NCBI GenBank assembly: GCA_037178975.1
Contig: JASJZH010000004.1
Coordinates: forward strand, 6,572,001 to 6,636,000
Origin: Oscheius tipulae
Lineage: Eukaryota > Nematoda > Chromadorea > Rhabditida > Rhabditidae
DNA length: 64,000 bases
Direction of reading: 5' to 3'
The position numbers were made by a program, and so were the translations under genes. Within the stretch, counting starts at the first letter, position 1. Each line of letters begins with the position of its first letter. The notes under the pieces were generated by a model. That model was not told where the DNA came from. It saw only the letters and a program-made list of their open reading frames with translations, and ran no database searches. Below, one piece after another: positions 33,256 to 43,813 of the stretch.

Positions 33256-33678
33256 GAAGACGTTTTTGTTTCTTTTCGAGTCCATATTACATTCACATTT
33301 TTATGTTTTCTTTGCGCCCAGCTCAGACTATTAACCTTTTTGAGTTTCGAACCCACACTTATTTCATGCTGCAGTGTTCAGTTCTGTGGACACTTTTGTT
33401 CTGTTCTCACGCTGCTCCAAAGTACCCGTGGTAGCCAAAAGCGATCATTGGACGACTTTACCATGAACTTGCAATGTTGTTTTTTTTTAATCGTTTTTCT
33501 ACTTTCCCACCCACAAAGCACAACCCTTTTGACTTTTGTTCCCCGATCAGTCACTTCTTCCTCCCATCTGATACAAATTATGTGCTGCGTTGAAGAACAT
33601 CGAGATTTGCACTGAGTCAGCTTGTCGTCAGGCCCGACAGACAATACTCCTAATAGTGGGTATCCTTCTCAAAACATT
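33256..33678. other. Intergenic region
   Basis: No gene recognised between the tRNA and the srx array; open frames here lack homology and splice context. Confidence 0.35.
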
Positions 33679-34869
33679 ATGTCAGTAAAGAGTCACGTCC
33701 TCCAACAGATGGATGTTACTCGAATACTCGCCTCCTTGTACATGATTTTGGTAAGTTGTCAGTTTTTTTGTGGGAAGAATGATCGCTTCCAGGGTGCTAT
33801 AGTTGGAATCGGTATGAATGCCTACGTTTTCTACATGCTTCGAAAGTCGTATTACCGCTCAGCATTCCATATATTTTGCAGGTTACAGATTTTCTTGTTC
33901 CTAAAAACTTAAGCATCACCAGATCTAAGACAATAGCCAATATTATCGTCTTATTCGCCTGTCTTTTCTGGGCAGGTCCCGCTACTGTTATGTGAGTCTA
34001 ACAGTGAAACGTTTTATAAATACGGTTCAGAAACAAACTTTTCCTGCCAGAGTTCATTCACGGTTTCATCGGAAACTTTAGCTTGATGGGCGCCTATGGA
34101 ATGGGACCGTTGATCACTTTCTGTATGACCATCAACAGATTTCTGGCCGTCTTTTATCCGCTGAAGTTCCGGACTCATAAGGGTCATTTGACGACAATTG
34201 TGAGAGCTACTTTGAAGGCGGAAATCCTGTTTTTAGGTATCACTGACGGTTTGTTTTGGCATCTCCTTCGTTCTATTTCTATATGGCGTCGTTAAAGGTT
34301 TGTTTTGAAATAGGGTGAAATGAAAAAAAAAACCAATTTAGGGGAATGCACTTTCCAGTACGACCTCGAGACTTTGTCATGGCTTCCAGTCACCGAATGT
34401 GCCCAAGCCGCCAATTTTGCCCTCCTCTACATTGTAATCATCCTGACGATCGTGTCAACTTTCGTCAACAGTCTCACTTTCTTGAGAATTACCAGAGATC
34501 TGGTAGGTTGGGAGTTCCAAAAAGAGTACTTCGGTTTAGCAAATAATCCTCAACGATTCTGCCCTAATAATGAGAATGAGAAAAAACCGATTGCTACTAA
34601 TCCAGGTAGAAACAACAGAAGATGATCAAAAAAGATTTATTCAGAACTTTATTCAAGACCTTCTCTATGTCATCGACCTGTTAGGAGGGATCTACGCTCC
34701 ACAGTGGTTACCCTATGTTTGGTATCAGTTCTTGGTCAACTCTGCTCTGTGGCAGACTCATGTTTCGCTTGACGGGTTTGTTATGTACTGGTACAACAGA
34801 AGAGAGAGAAACAGAATAACAGCAACAACTATGAAAAGAGCTGGTGCTAGTTCGGGTGTTGTCTTATGA
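33679..34869 (+). CDS. Serpentine receptor class X (srx) chemoreceptor, copy 1
   Basis: ATG at 33679 (or in frame at 33709), stop TGA 34867-34869. The spliced protein has Srx hallmarks: GAIVGIGMNAYVFYMLRKSY (TM1), NIIVLFACLFWAGPATVM, then the third helix with GAYGMGPLITFCMTINRFLA and FYPLKF, ECTFQYDLETLSWLPVTEC in the extracellular loop, and the C-terminal FIQDLLYVIDLLGG and LDGFVMYWYNRRERN. Srx receptors are nematode seven-helix GPCRs thought to act in chemosensory neurons. It is the first of four tandem same-strand srx copies. Introns are mostly 37-50 nt. The join around 34240-34340 is the least clear. Confidence 0.82.
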
Positions 34870-36185
34870 ATACTTTCCATGATCGAACACTTGATATGTG
34901 AAATAAATTGTAAACGTCTATCTCGAGATATTGAAAGCAGCCGAGATGATACGGCAGCGCACATTCTACCTCCGTGTATCTAAAAAAAATTTTCTTCTAG
35001 TATAAAATGGAAATATAGCCCGTGCATAAAAACAGAACTCTCCGCCAAAATAGTACGGGATAAGAGGACTTTTTCAATGTTTCAAATGATATTTAGATCG
35101 ATTCCTCGAAGAAAGTTATTGGTTACACTCGCCTTTTCGTATCTTCACCTTTCCATTGACTAACTTTCGAAGTCCCTCTGCTACCAACGCCAGTTCAGCA
35201 CAAATTGCTTTCCTGGGGTGTAGCAGGTGCTGATGTCAGAGATCGTCAGAGATAAATTTACATCCGAAAGGGAAATTGTGATCGTTCTTTCACGAAATTT
35301 AATTAGTTCCTTTAAAAAGAACCCTGCAGACAAGACTTTTGTCGCTCCCGACCTTTTGACCAGATTCCCCGCCTCCAAGAGGAGGACCCTTTGACTCGTG
35401 TGCTCGCGTGTTCGTATGTAAGTGTGTGGCTTCCTCGCTGTAATCATGTAACACCTTCTATATCTCTCTATACCCCAACCAATAAACTAGTATTCGAACC
35501 ATTAGTGAACGGTAATATATATCGTAGGATAGACGCATACAGACTCTCAATTCACAATAGACTATCTTCTTATAATAACCGTCTGCCCTACGAACAACTT
35601 TCCTGAAAAGAAAGCTCCTATCTGAGAACGGATTTCCTAGGAACTGCTAATAGTAACTGCTCGTAATTGTCTCCTGATGTTCAAGAAGCTCATTCATTTC
35701 ATATTGATACAGAGTTCAAACCAAATGATGGACGCATTTTTGTCCTCGTACGATTCGATTTGCTGGAATTCATGTCTGGGACAAATGCATCTAGTCTGGA
35801 AAACAGAAATGGCAATTTCTTTACATTCCAGACCAATCAAATTCGTTATTCTTGTTCAGAGAACGCAATTTGAATCGAAATGTTGCACAACACTCTATGT
35901 CGCTTACTTCCAGCTGTAAATTTTTAACCCTTCTTGCATGTAAAATGTAGCGAGGTTACGATAGCTCAGTTTTCTCCGGAAATTACTGAACACGTTTCCA
36001 GTTATTAGGGAAAACTCATCGAGATCACATTTTTCTAAGCTGTTTCCAGTTGATCAGACATGCTGCCTCATCCCTTTCAATTCTTTGAACTTTCGCATTC
36101 TGATTCACTAAACGCGAAGTAGTGAACGCGGTTTGAAGTCTACATTTGTATTCTTTTTCACGTGTTCCATCTTGCAGTGAGAAAC
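34870..36185. other. 1.3 kb intergenic region within the srx array
   Basis: Low-complexity AT-rich sequence and unrelated short open frames. No receptor remnants were recognised. Confidence 0.35.
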
Positions 36186-37270
36186 ATGATCAACTATCTT
36201 GGAATCTTTGCCGGCTGCTTCTCAATCATAGTTGGTCTACTTGGGGTTTTCTTCAACGGGAAGGTAGTACTGTTTATGAAGTCATCAAAGTACACGACCG
36301 CTTTCTACTACTTCTGCCGGTATATCTGAATTTTTCCGACCTTATTCACGATTCAGAGCAAAAGCCTTTTGCAACATTTGTCTCCTGATCTGCGTTGTCG
36401 GCTGGTCCGGACCAATATCACTAGTGTAAGATGAGTTCCTTAAAACACCAAACAATTCTCTAGTAACAAATACTTTCTTCCGCATATCATGGACGTCTGG
36501 ATAGCCGAGTTCGCTTATATGTGGGCCTACGGAATGGGTCCGCTACTCTCTTTCTGCATGACAATCAACCGACTCATAGCTGTTTTCTTCCCCTTGAACT
36601 TCAAAAACTATAAAGGGAGGAAACTGAAGTTTATTGTCCTCTTCCTATGCTGCTTAATAACGGTTCCAATGTTCATGTACGGAAGTATTGCAAGTATGTT
36701 TAGTACAGAAACAGATAATATCTGAATCTTTAGCAAATTGCGCCTACTACTACGACATTCCCACTCTGATGTGGCTGCCCGAGTCAGATTGTGCAGTTAT
36801 TTTGAGCATGATCTTGCTCTACATCGTTCTCTCCACTTCCATTTCCGGAACCTTTCTTAACGTAGTGACATTTTTGAAGTTGGCTAGAGATATGGTACCG
36901 GGGACATTTGAAAAGACAAATGGTAGCTTCAGAAACGCGTCTCAAAAAACGACTCGACTGCTCAAAAACGACACAAGCAGAACCTTCGGATGTTACTCCA
37001 GAATTTCATCCTCGACTTACTGTATATTATTGACATGATCTGTGGATTGTACGCCCTGTACTGGAACGATGCTCTGTGGTATCAGTTCATTGTAGGCACA
37101 TTCTCGTGGCTCGTTCATATCGCCTTCGATGGGTAAGTAGGAGTACACTTGCGTCATCGTAACGAGTCTTCAGGTTTGTAATGTTCTGGTGCAATCGGAG
37201 AAAGGTGCAGAAAACAAAGATTACCAGTATCAGACAGGCGAGCTGGACGTTGCACCGTAGCACCTCATAA
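36186..37270 (+). CDS. Serpentine receptor class X (srx) chemoreceptor, copy 2
   Basis: ATG 36186 (MINYLGIFAGCFSIIVGLLG), stop TAA 37268-37270. Blocks: VFFNGKVVLFMKSSKYTTAF, ICLLICVVGWSGPISL, then MWAYGMGPLLSFCMTINRLI with AVFFPLNF, CAYYYDIPTLMWLPESDC, FLNVVTFLKLARDM, LLQNFILDLLYIIDMICG and FDGFVMFWCNRRK. Exons join through introns of about 40 nt and no stop interrupts the model. It is the closest relative of copies 3 and 4 to its right, sharing the ...STAQKRHKQNLRMLLQNF segment, so it arose by tandem duplication. Confidence 0.86.
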
Positions 37271-37759
37271 TCAATTGTTCGAATAAAGTTATTGAGTGCA
37301 ACAACAATTTGTTAGCTATTGACATAGGAAGGGGTATATACAAAGAGATATCGTTTATCTGATTTGATCAATTAGTAGTAGTCTATTACAAGAATGTTTA
37401 CAGACTATTGTTGGAATATTTCAAGTTTTTCTGGTTGTGTTAGAGAAGAGAGTTTTCTTCTCAATTAGGCGATTACACTTCCAGAAATGACCCTCTATAG
37501 AATGTCATAATCCTAGAGTATCTGTAAATTTCCTTCTCGCATATTTCCCGTCTGGAAATAATGGCCGAAGACCACGTTCACGCTCAATAAGAACTTTTTG
37601 GTCTGTTCAGAGCACAAACTTTTAACCAGCTGCTGCATAAGTAACCCTATTTATGTTAACAGGTGCAAGTACAACCTCTTTACAAGTTCCGGATTTGTTC
37701 GTGGCCACTTGCATTATCACCTTTTCCATAAAAGATTGTACTCATTTTCAGCAAACAAA
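37271..37759. other. Intergenic region between srx copies 2 and 3
   Basis: No feature recognised apart from an AATAAA near 37281 that could serve copy 2. Confidence 0.35.
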
Positions 37760-38849
37760 ATGTCCATAGCCTTGCGGATCTTCGCTGGCTATTTCACAGT
37801 GGTAGTTGGTATTCTTGGATTGTTGTTCAATGGAAGAGTGGTACACTTCTTGAAACGAACAAATTATAAGTCAGCCTACTTTTACTTCTGCAGGTACGCT
37901 TGTTTTCCTTTAAACAAACTCCGTCTTTTAGAGCCAGAGGCTTCTGGAACTGTTTAGTGCTCGTTGTTGTGATCATATGGATTGGACCCATGACTTTGCT
38001 GTAAGTTGCGAGGGTACAGCACGGGAACATTTCTTAGGAATACATTTATTTTTCCACGAGTTGTTGAAATCTGGCTCCTTCAGTTTGCCTTCTACTGGGC
38101 CTACGGAATCGGCCCTCTCCTCTCCTTCTGCATGACTATCAACCGACTCACAGCTGTCTTTTTCCCGATGAACTTTAAATCTTTTAAAGGAACTTGGCTG
38201 ACAGTAGTGTCCCAAATAATCTGCTCTCTCATTGGAGCATCGATGTGTTTCTATGGCATTGTCAATGGTTTGTGATAGTTTGCTGTTGTCAACCGGTAGC
38301 TTCAGAAAACTGTTCCCAACGTTACGATCTAGAAAACCTCGCGTGGATGTTCGAATCCGACTGTGCGTACAATCTTAGCGTCTTTCTGCTCTATCTCATT
38401 CTACTGGCCTCTTCGGTGGGAACTGTACTCAACTTTTTCACTTTCGTAATGTTGACTCGAGATATGGTAAGTCAGCATTTTGGAAATGAACAAACATTGT
38501 CAAGAAACGTGTGTCCAGAATCGATTCTACAGCCAAGCGACGACACAAGCAGAATCTCAGAATGTTGATCCAGAACTTCATTCTGGATCTACTCTACGTA
38601 ATCGACATGTTGGCCACAGTCTTCGCAGTGGCTTGGAGCACGGATCCTTGGTATCAGTTTCTTGTTGGAACATCTCTGTGGCTAGTTCACATCACTATCG
38701 ATGGGTAAACAATTCTTTTTTTTCTTGAAATGCAAAACGTTTACAGATTCGTAATGTTTTGGTACAACCGATCAAAAGAGAACAAGGTGCAGACTACCAG
38801 TGTAAGCAGACTGAAAACGAGTGGGACGCCCTCTCCTAATACCTCATGA
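37760..38849 (+). CDS. Serpentine receptor class X (srx) chemoreceptor, copy 3
   Basis: ATG 37760 (MSIALRIFAGYFTVVVGI), stop TGA 38847-38849. Blocks: LLFNGRVVHFLKRTNYKSAY, LVLVVVIIWIGPMTLL, YWAYGIGPLLSFCMTINRLT with AVFFPMNF, CSQRYDLENLAWMFESDC, FFTFVMLTRDM, LRMLIQNFILDLLYVIDMLA and IDGFVMFWYNRSKEN. The seven-helix topology and the Srx GPxxxFxMTINR motif are intact. Introns are 40-60 nt. It lies about 0.5 kb after copy 2 and 0.3 kb before the broken copy 4. Confidence 0.86.
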
Positions 38850-39172
38850 TCTCCCTGATAAACCTATTTAAAAGTCGACTATTTCCTATTACCCTTTAGT
38901 TTTCTTTGCACGCATATGCGAAATATGCCTGGGTCTAGCAATTAGACTCTGTGGGCTTCGAAAAAGGCAGACCGGGATCTTCCTATCAGGAAGAGCCGTC
39001 CTTCCAAATACGGATACCTCGTCTCGTAAACCTTCATTAGTCTCAAATTCTTTTTGTTCTTTTTATAATTCGTTCAGTTGAACTTGTTTTCTTAGTGACC
39101 GTTAGACTTTTCAGTAGTGAATGTTGAAACACGGTGGCAATAGTTTGTTTCATTTTGGACTTCCAGAAATAT
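38850..39172. other. Intergenic region between srx copies 3 and 4
   Basis: About 320 nt without a recognised feature. Confidence 0.35.
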
Positions 39173-39950
39173 GGCTACCGCTCTTCGAATCTTTGCTGAA
39201 ACCTTTTCCATTATTGTCGGTCTGCTGGGAATGGAAAGCTCTTAATGGAAAAGTAGTTCATCTTTTGAAAAGTTCCAAATACAAGTCGACATTTTTCTTC
39301 TACTGGAGGTAGAGCGTCTGTCTTTGCACGAAACAGACTTGTTCATAGTCAGAGGCTTCTGTGTTGTGGGATGGCTAGAACCAGCGACTCTGTTGTAAGT
39401 TTCCTTAATTAAACATTACCATCTCAATACAGAAGCTCGTCCTTTCTTCCGACATGGAAAAGATCACCTGGATGCCGGAATCGGAATGTGCCTATGAACT
39501 AAACGTTTTCCTGCTCTATATCATGTTTCTGATTTCGTCAGTGGGAACTCTCAAAAATTGATTCGACAGCCAATATTTTGACTTTCCTGAAGTTGGAAAG
39601 AGATATGGTAAAACTGTGTCTCGAGAAAAAAGAACTTTACATTGATCAGAAATGGGTCTCAAAGTCTTGATTCGACAGCCAAACGACGGCACAGGCAGAA
39701 TCTTCGGATGTTGATCCAAAATTTTATTATGGATCTGTTGTATGTTATCGATATGTTGGCCGGAATGTTCGCTGTCACTTGGAGCTCGAACCTCTCGTAT
39801 CAGTTCCTAATCGGGATCTTCCTCTGGCTCGTACATCTCACTTTCGATGGGTTTGTGATGTACTGGGGAAACCGAAAGAGAGGGCTGGTGGCTCCTACAA
39901 CTAATCTGAATCTGGGAAGACGAGCAAGTACCTGGACTACAAAAATGTGA
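39173..39950 (+). pseudogene. srx pseudogene, copy 4
   Basis: Starts well (MATALRIFAETFSIIVGLLG at 39173) but the frame breaks at about 39233, before LNGKVVHLLKSSKYKSTF. The exon with the third helix and the GPxxxFCMTINR motif, about 90 residues, is absent: the sequence jumps from FCVVGWLEPATLL to MEKITWMPESECAYELN. A foreign 25-nt patch at 39549-39573 interrupts the region that should read GTVLNxFTFLKLERDM. The 3' end is well preserved (LRMLIQNFIMDLLYVIDMLA, FDGFVMYWGNRKRG; stop at 39948-39950). Three independent lesions make a functional receptor unlikely. Confidence 0.85.
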
Positions 39951-40539
39951 TTTTTTACAGCCGTGCATAAAAACATTAATCAAATATTAGATCATTTTGT
40001 AATTGTTTATTGTTGATTTAGAACCAAAACATGTTCTCCATTTGAAATCCTTGTTGTTAAGACTTGGCTGCTTCATGTATTCTAGACCATTCGCTGATCA
40101 TTCAGAGCAAGGATAGGTTCGCAACAGAACGTGGCATTTTCAACTGTTTCAAACATAACTTGTTCGTCATAGTGTATATCTTCACCATTGTACGTCCTCT
40201 CGTCGGAACTTTTGGTAATTACCAAACGGAAATTCAATTGCTCTTGAACTATGGAGCCGTCTGGATAAGTTGCAAGAGTAGGAACATAGGAGTCAAAAAG
40301 TTGTTCGTAAACATTTGAATCAAGAAATTATGAGTCTATTGATTTTCTTTGTCTTGGAAACATCTTTGAATGAAGAAGTGAAAACAGCTACAAAGACATC
40401 AGATTTAACGGAGCTTGATTGGCAAAAAGGGGACACAGTTTTCCAGCTGAAGTTTAGGTAGAAAAGTGTTCGTTTGTTTCATCTCTTGATATCACAATAT
40501 TCAGGCATACACATAATGTTCATCGACATCCAAAGAAGC
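39951..40539. other. Region with an unassigned minus-strand coding-like stretch
   Basis: On the minus strand, about 40310 to 40085, the reading EQLFDSYVPTLATYPDGSIV, followed by VQEQLNFRLVITKSSDERTY and ENATFCCEPILALNDQRMV with a stop, looks protein-coding. I cannot name a family or find its upstream exons. It may be the last exon of a lost gene. Confidence 0.3.
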
Positions 40540-41686
40540 TATCCGGGCACAAGGATCCATTCAGGCATCCGTTTCTCAAGTTTCCGACTGCCTCCAAGAG
40601 TCAACAAGTCCTTCAGACTTCTCAAATTTGGAGGTAGTTGACCTGAATTCAGGCAGCCATTTATCTTGTATGGAAGCATACTGTTCTGTTCTCGGTACCC
40701 GTATTTCTTGGCTAGATCGAGGTCATGAGAGCTCGACCAGTCATCAGATAAACATTCTCGTAGCAAGCCAACGCAGCAGTTGCCTTTCCAACAAATTCAC
40801 AATTTTTTTTTTTTGATCTTATATAAACAAAATACTCAGTGAACAAGGAGATTGTTGGGAACATTTCCGTCTTGACAGCGCCAGGATACAGGCTGACAAC
40901 TGTAATGTTCTGCTCCTAAAACAGACGCTTCTCGCAAAGCAAAAGCTCACCTTTAACTCTTGTGCAGTCTCCCTTGTCATTCAGCCTTCCAGATTACATT
41001 AGTAATTGGTGTATTGAATAGGGTGAAGACACTTCATGCAGTCTACAGATTGAACTTATAAGATTCCTTCAAAACTGGACAAGTTGACAATCAGTCCTCT
41101 GCCTCGTTTGGACATCAGTCTGGCAACAGAAAGAAATTGGCTTCTAGTCTGCTTGTACGCTATCATCGCTAGACGATTCTTGACAACTCGTTGCAACAAA
41201 GTTCAGGAAATGGACATCTCCTTTGACAACTTGCGGATAGAGCTTGCCAGATTGCGACGAAGACGTTCGTGCACGTTCTTGATAACTGCTTTGGCTGAAA
41301 CAGAAACAAGTCTACAGCTTTCGGTTTGGTCGGAATGGCTTCCCAAAGATTTGAATCTTGAAATTGTCGCCGATACAAGTTGCCTGGATACATTTAGCCG
41401 CCTCGAAATGTCGCATGCCGGTATTCCCTCACGATAAAGTGAAACGATTGATGCACGATGGGGCGACGGCTCCGTCATTCTGAAAGTTAGAACCTATAAT
41501 GCATAAAAAAATGGAAATATAGTAAAAAAACATTATCAAACAAAAATGCGCGGGTGCCCCTTGTCAACATAATTATGAGCCACCCTGTACATCCTTTCTC
41601 TGCCAGCTGCAAGACGATTCCTCTACCAATTCCTCGTGAAACTCCCCTCACATTCTCGTAGCAAGCACTTTTCCGTTAAGAGACAT
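40540..41686 (-). pseudogene. SDR (DHRS1-like) pseudogene disrupted by a Tc1-like element
   Basis: The minus strand starts at ATG 41686 (MSLNGKVLA) and continues, after a small frame-breaking patch, as GVSRGIGRGIVLQLAEKG, the SDR Rossmann glycine motif. At 41587 a Tc1-like remnant begins and about 100 residues of SDR are lost. The SDR resumes at about 41130 as RLMSKRGRGLIVNLSSFEG, then NITVVSLYPGAVKTEMF, EFVGKATAALACYENVYLMTG, and after a 1-nt frameshift DLAKKYGYRE and a C-terminus ending at 40540. These blocks fit DHRS1-type short-chain dehydrogenases. Insertion, deletion and frameshift make it non-functional. Confidence 0.75.
41135..41587 (-). mobile_element. Tc1-like transposon remnant
   Basis: The element's left terminus on the minus strand is CAGGGTGGCTCATAATTATG, ending at 41587 next to a TA. 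A transposase N-terminus follows: HRASIVSLYREGIPACDISR, RRLNVSRQLVSATISRF and IRKLSKEMSIS, then an in-frame stop and TLLQRVVKNRLAMIAYK. This is the helix-turn-helix region of Tc1-family transposases. The element is cut off at about 41135, where SDR sequence resumes, and no catalytic domain or right terminus is present. Confidence 0.8.
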
Positions 41687-42166
41687 GCTGACTTGTTCTG
41701 CTTGGGAGAGACAAAGACGTTAAATAACGAAAAGTGACTGGTGTCCATGTACTTGTCGCTCCAGGTGTGACCGTTCTTGCACTTTCCGTGATAAATTGAC
41801 ACGTTCCAGATCTTATCGCACAGAGCTCGAAGACCTTTTGAATGGCAGTTGGTGTTAACCAGAAGTTTGGCTTGAAAACATTTCCGTTAACATACAAAGC
41901 CGATTGACTCCTGTACTCCTTGTTCTAGTTTTGCGAGAGATGTTTACTTTTCGGATGGTTTTTGGAATCCTCGCTGTGAGCGGAGCCAAAAAATAATCTC
42001 TTTTCTGCTCATTTTGCTCCCACTGTATGAAAAGCAAACTAATTGGTATTCTCTGCCGTTTCTTTTGAGCGCGCCCTTTTAGAGGAACCGCAACACCTTC
42101 TTATGTTGCAGTCTTTTGGGACGATTTCTTTCCGCTTGACCATTCATTTCCAAACACTTTCAGACA
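41687..42166. other. Region with a minus-strand unassigned coding-like stretch
   Basis: The minus strand at about 41897-41720 reads VNGNVFKPNFWLTPTAIQKV, then FELCDKIWNVSIYHGKC and NGHTWSDKYMDTSHFSLFN. It looks protein-like but belongs to no family I recognise and is not in frame with the SDR pseudogene start. The rest is the upstream flank of the LET-767-like gene. Confidence 0.3.
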
Positions 42167-43360
42167 ATGTACACTTTTCTCGAACTCCTCACCTGGTTTA
42201 TCTCTGCCTACATCATCATTCGCATCTACAAAGCCTGCTGGATAATGGGCAAATCGCTCCTGGTTCATTACATATTGCCTCAGTACAGTCTCGACCATTT
42301 GAAGAACTCTTGGACTGGCATTAATAACTTTGTTCCATTTAAAAGATCGTTTCTAGTTTGTACTGGTGCTACTGATGGAATTGGCAAGGCTTATGTGTTC
42401 GAACTGGCCCGAACCCGTGGAATTCGAAAGTTCTATCTGCTCGGAAGAAATGCTAACAAGTTGGATGCTGTTAAAAGTGATCTGAGTTGGTTGTCGCTCA
42501 TATTCATGCAATTGGACAAACTTTAGAGAAAGCATTCGGGGCTGAGGTGAAAACTGCAATCTTTGACTTTGCCAAGGACAATCTATCAGCTCTTCCGAAA
42601 GAACTAGAATTCCTGGATGTTGGAATCTTAGGTAAGCACAAAGTCTCCAAAAGAAATGAGGTCCTTCTAGTCAATTGTGCTGGTATCGCCCCAAACTCGA
42701 TCGGAACTTTGACAGACAACCGACCAGGCCTCTGTTCTGAAATCCTGCAAGTAAATCTTATGGCGGCTGTCAAGGTTCCTTTTTATTTCGATTCCCATTA
42801 TTTTTTCAGATGCTCGAGCTGGTCCTGCCCGGAATGATCAAGGGAGACAAGGGTGTGGTTGTCAACGTTTCCTCCTTTACCTGTTGGCGTCCCATGCCCT
42901 ACTTGAGCAGTTATCCTGCCAGCAAAGCCGCTCTCTCCTTCCTGTCCGATGCCCTCAGCGACGAGTATAGGAAGTCGAACGTCAAGATTCAAGTATGGGC
43001 TACACCAGTTTCAAACTTGCAGTTTTTAGTGTCTGGCTCCCTTGTTCGTCGCCACAAAGGCAGCTGCGTATGAAGAAAGCGAGGCTAATAACTTTTTGGT
43101 GGTTACTACCGATACCTTCGCTCGTCAAGCTGTCAACCTAATTGGTAAAAGCGACTTTGTAACAGGCTGCGTGCAGCACGATGCCCAGGTAGATACGGTA
43201 CTTTTGCAGAACTGTTTTTCAGGTCGCCATCGGTGCCTTGTTCCCGTACTGGCTTTTCAAGATGCTCTACATTCCCTTTGTCATCCTTGGAGAACATAAG
43301 GGACGAGTTGCTGCCTATCAGAAGAAGCACAATCTTTTGAGCTTCCACGATAAAAGATGA
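42167..43360 (+). CDS. LET-767/HSD17B12-like short-chain dehydrogenase
   Basis: ATG 42167 begins with a membrane-anchoring helix (LLTWFISAYIIIRIY). SDR motifs follow: VCTGATDGIGKAYVFELART (cofactor glycine motif), FYLLGRNANKL, VKTAIFDFAKD, LVNCAGIAPNSIG, VVVNVSSFTCW (catalytic Ser) and YLSSYPASKAALSFL (catalytic Tyr-x-x-x-Lys). The C-terminus contains a second hydrophobic segment and ends with a basic FHDKR; stop TGA 43358-43360. In nematodes this class (LET-767 and STDH proteins) reduces 3-ketoacyl-CoA in very-long-chain and branched fatty-acid elongation and may act on steroids in the ER membrane. One intron (about 42317-42351) seems to have a GC donor. Otherwise the model is clean. Confidence 0.87.
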
Positions 43361-43459
43361 TTTATTTGGACCAGTATGTGCTACAATCTTTACAGATACG
43401 CGTCAGAGATGTGTGATGGGACACAGAAGGCAAGGTTGTGAGATCGTCACAGAATGGCA

Positions 43460-43813
43460 TTATTTCTTGAAGAGGTCCTGACCGGAAAAGAGCTGTTGGG
43501 TTAGATGACTGGCTCGCTGTTCCTCCTGTGTCCTGATGTTTTTCAGATGCTCGAAACGAACAGCCAACAGGTCAGAACTACTGCAGGGAGCACTTACAAT
43601 GAATCCTTTTGTCTGATCAGGAAAACAGCTAACTCACCCCTTCTGTTTTTCCGACCCGAATACCTGTGAATACACGTTGATGGTTTCGTCATGGGATCTG
43701 AAACTATCTTAGTCAGTCTTTTCCCTTCAACCTCACTTGATGTTATTGATGGCCTCCTTCAGATCAACCTCGGCTTTTGACTCTTTTTCATCATTCCAGC
43801 TGGCCGATGCCAT
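43460..43813 (-). CDS. Small soluble protein (about 85 aa), possibly coiled-coil
   Basis: ATG 43813, stop TAA 43462-43460, three exons. The first reads MASASWNDEKESKAEVDLKE then AINNIK, and splices through a 39-nt intron to SHDETINVYSQVFGSEKQKG. A 57-nt intron leads to SSDLLAVRFEHLKNIRTQEE, and the protein ends ASHLTQQLFSGQDLFKK. The charge pattern and absence of glycine/proline suggest helices. No signal peptide or membrane segment is seen. It is tail to tail with the LET-767-like gene, about 100 nt apart. I do not recognise the family. The clean splice joins argue that it is real. Confidence 0.65.
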
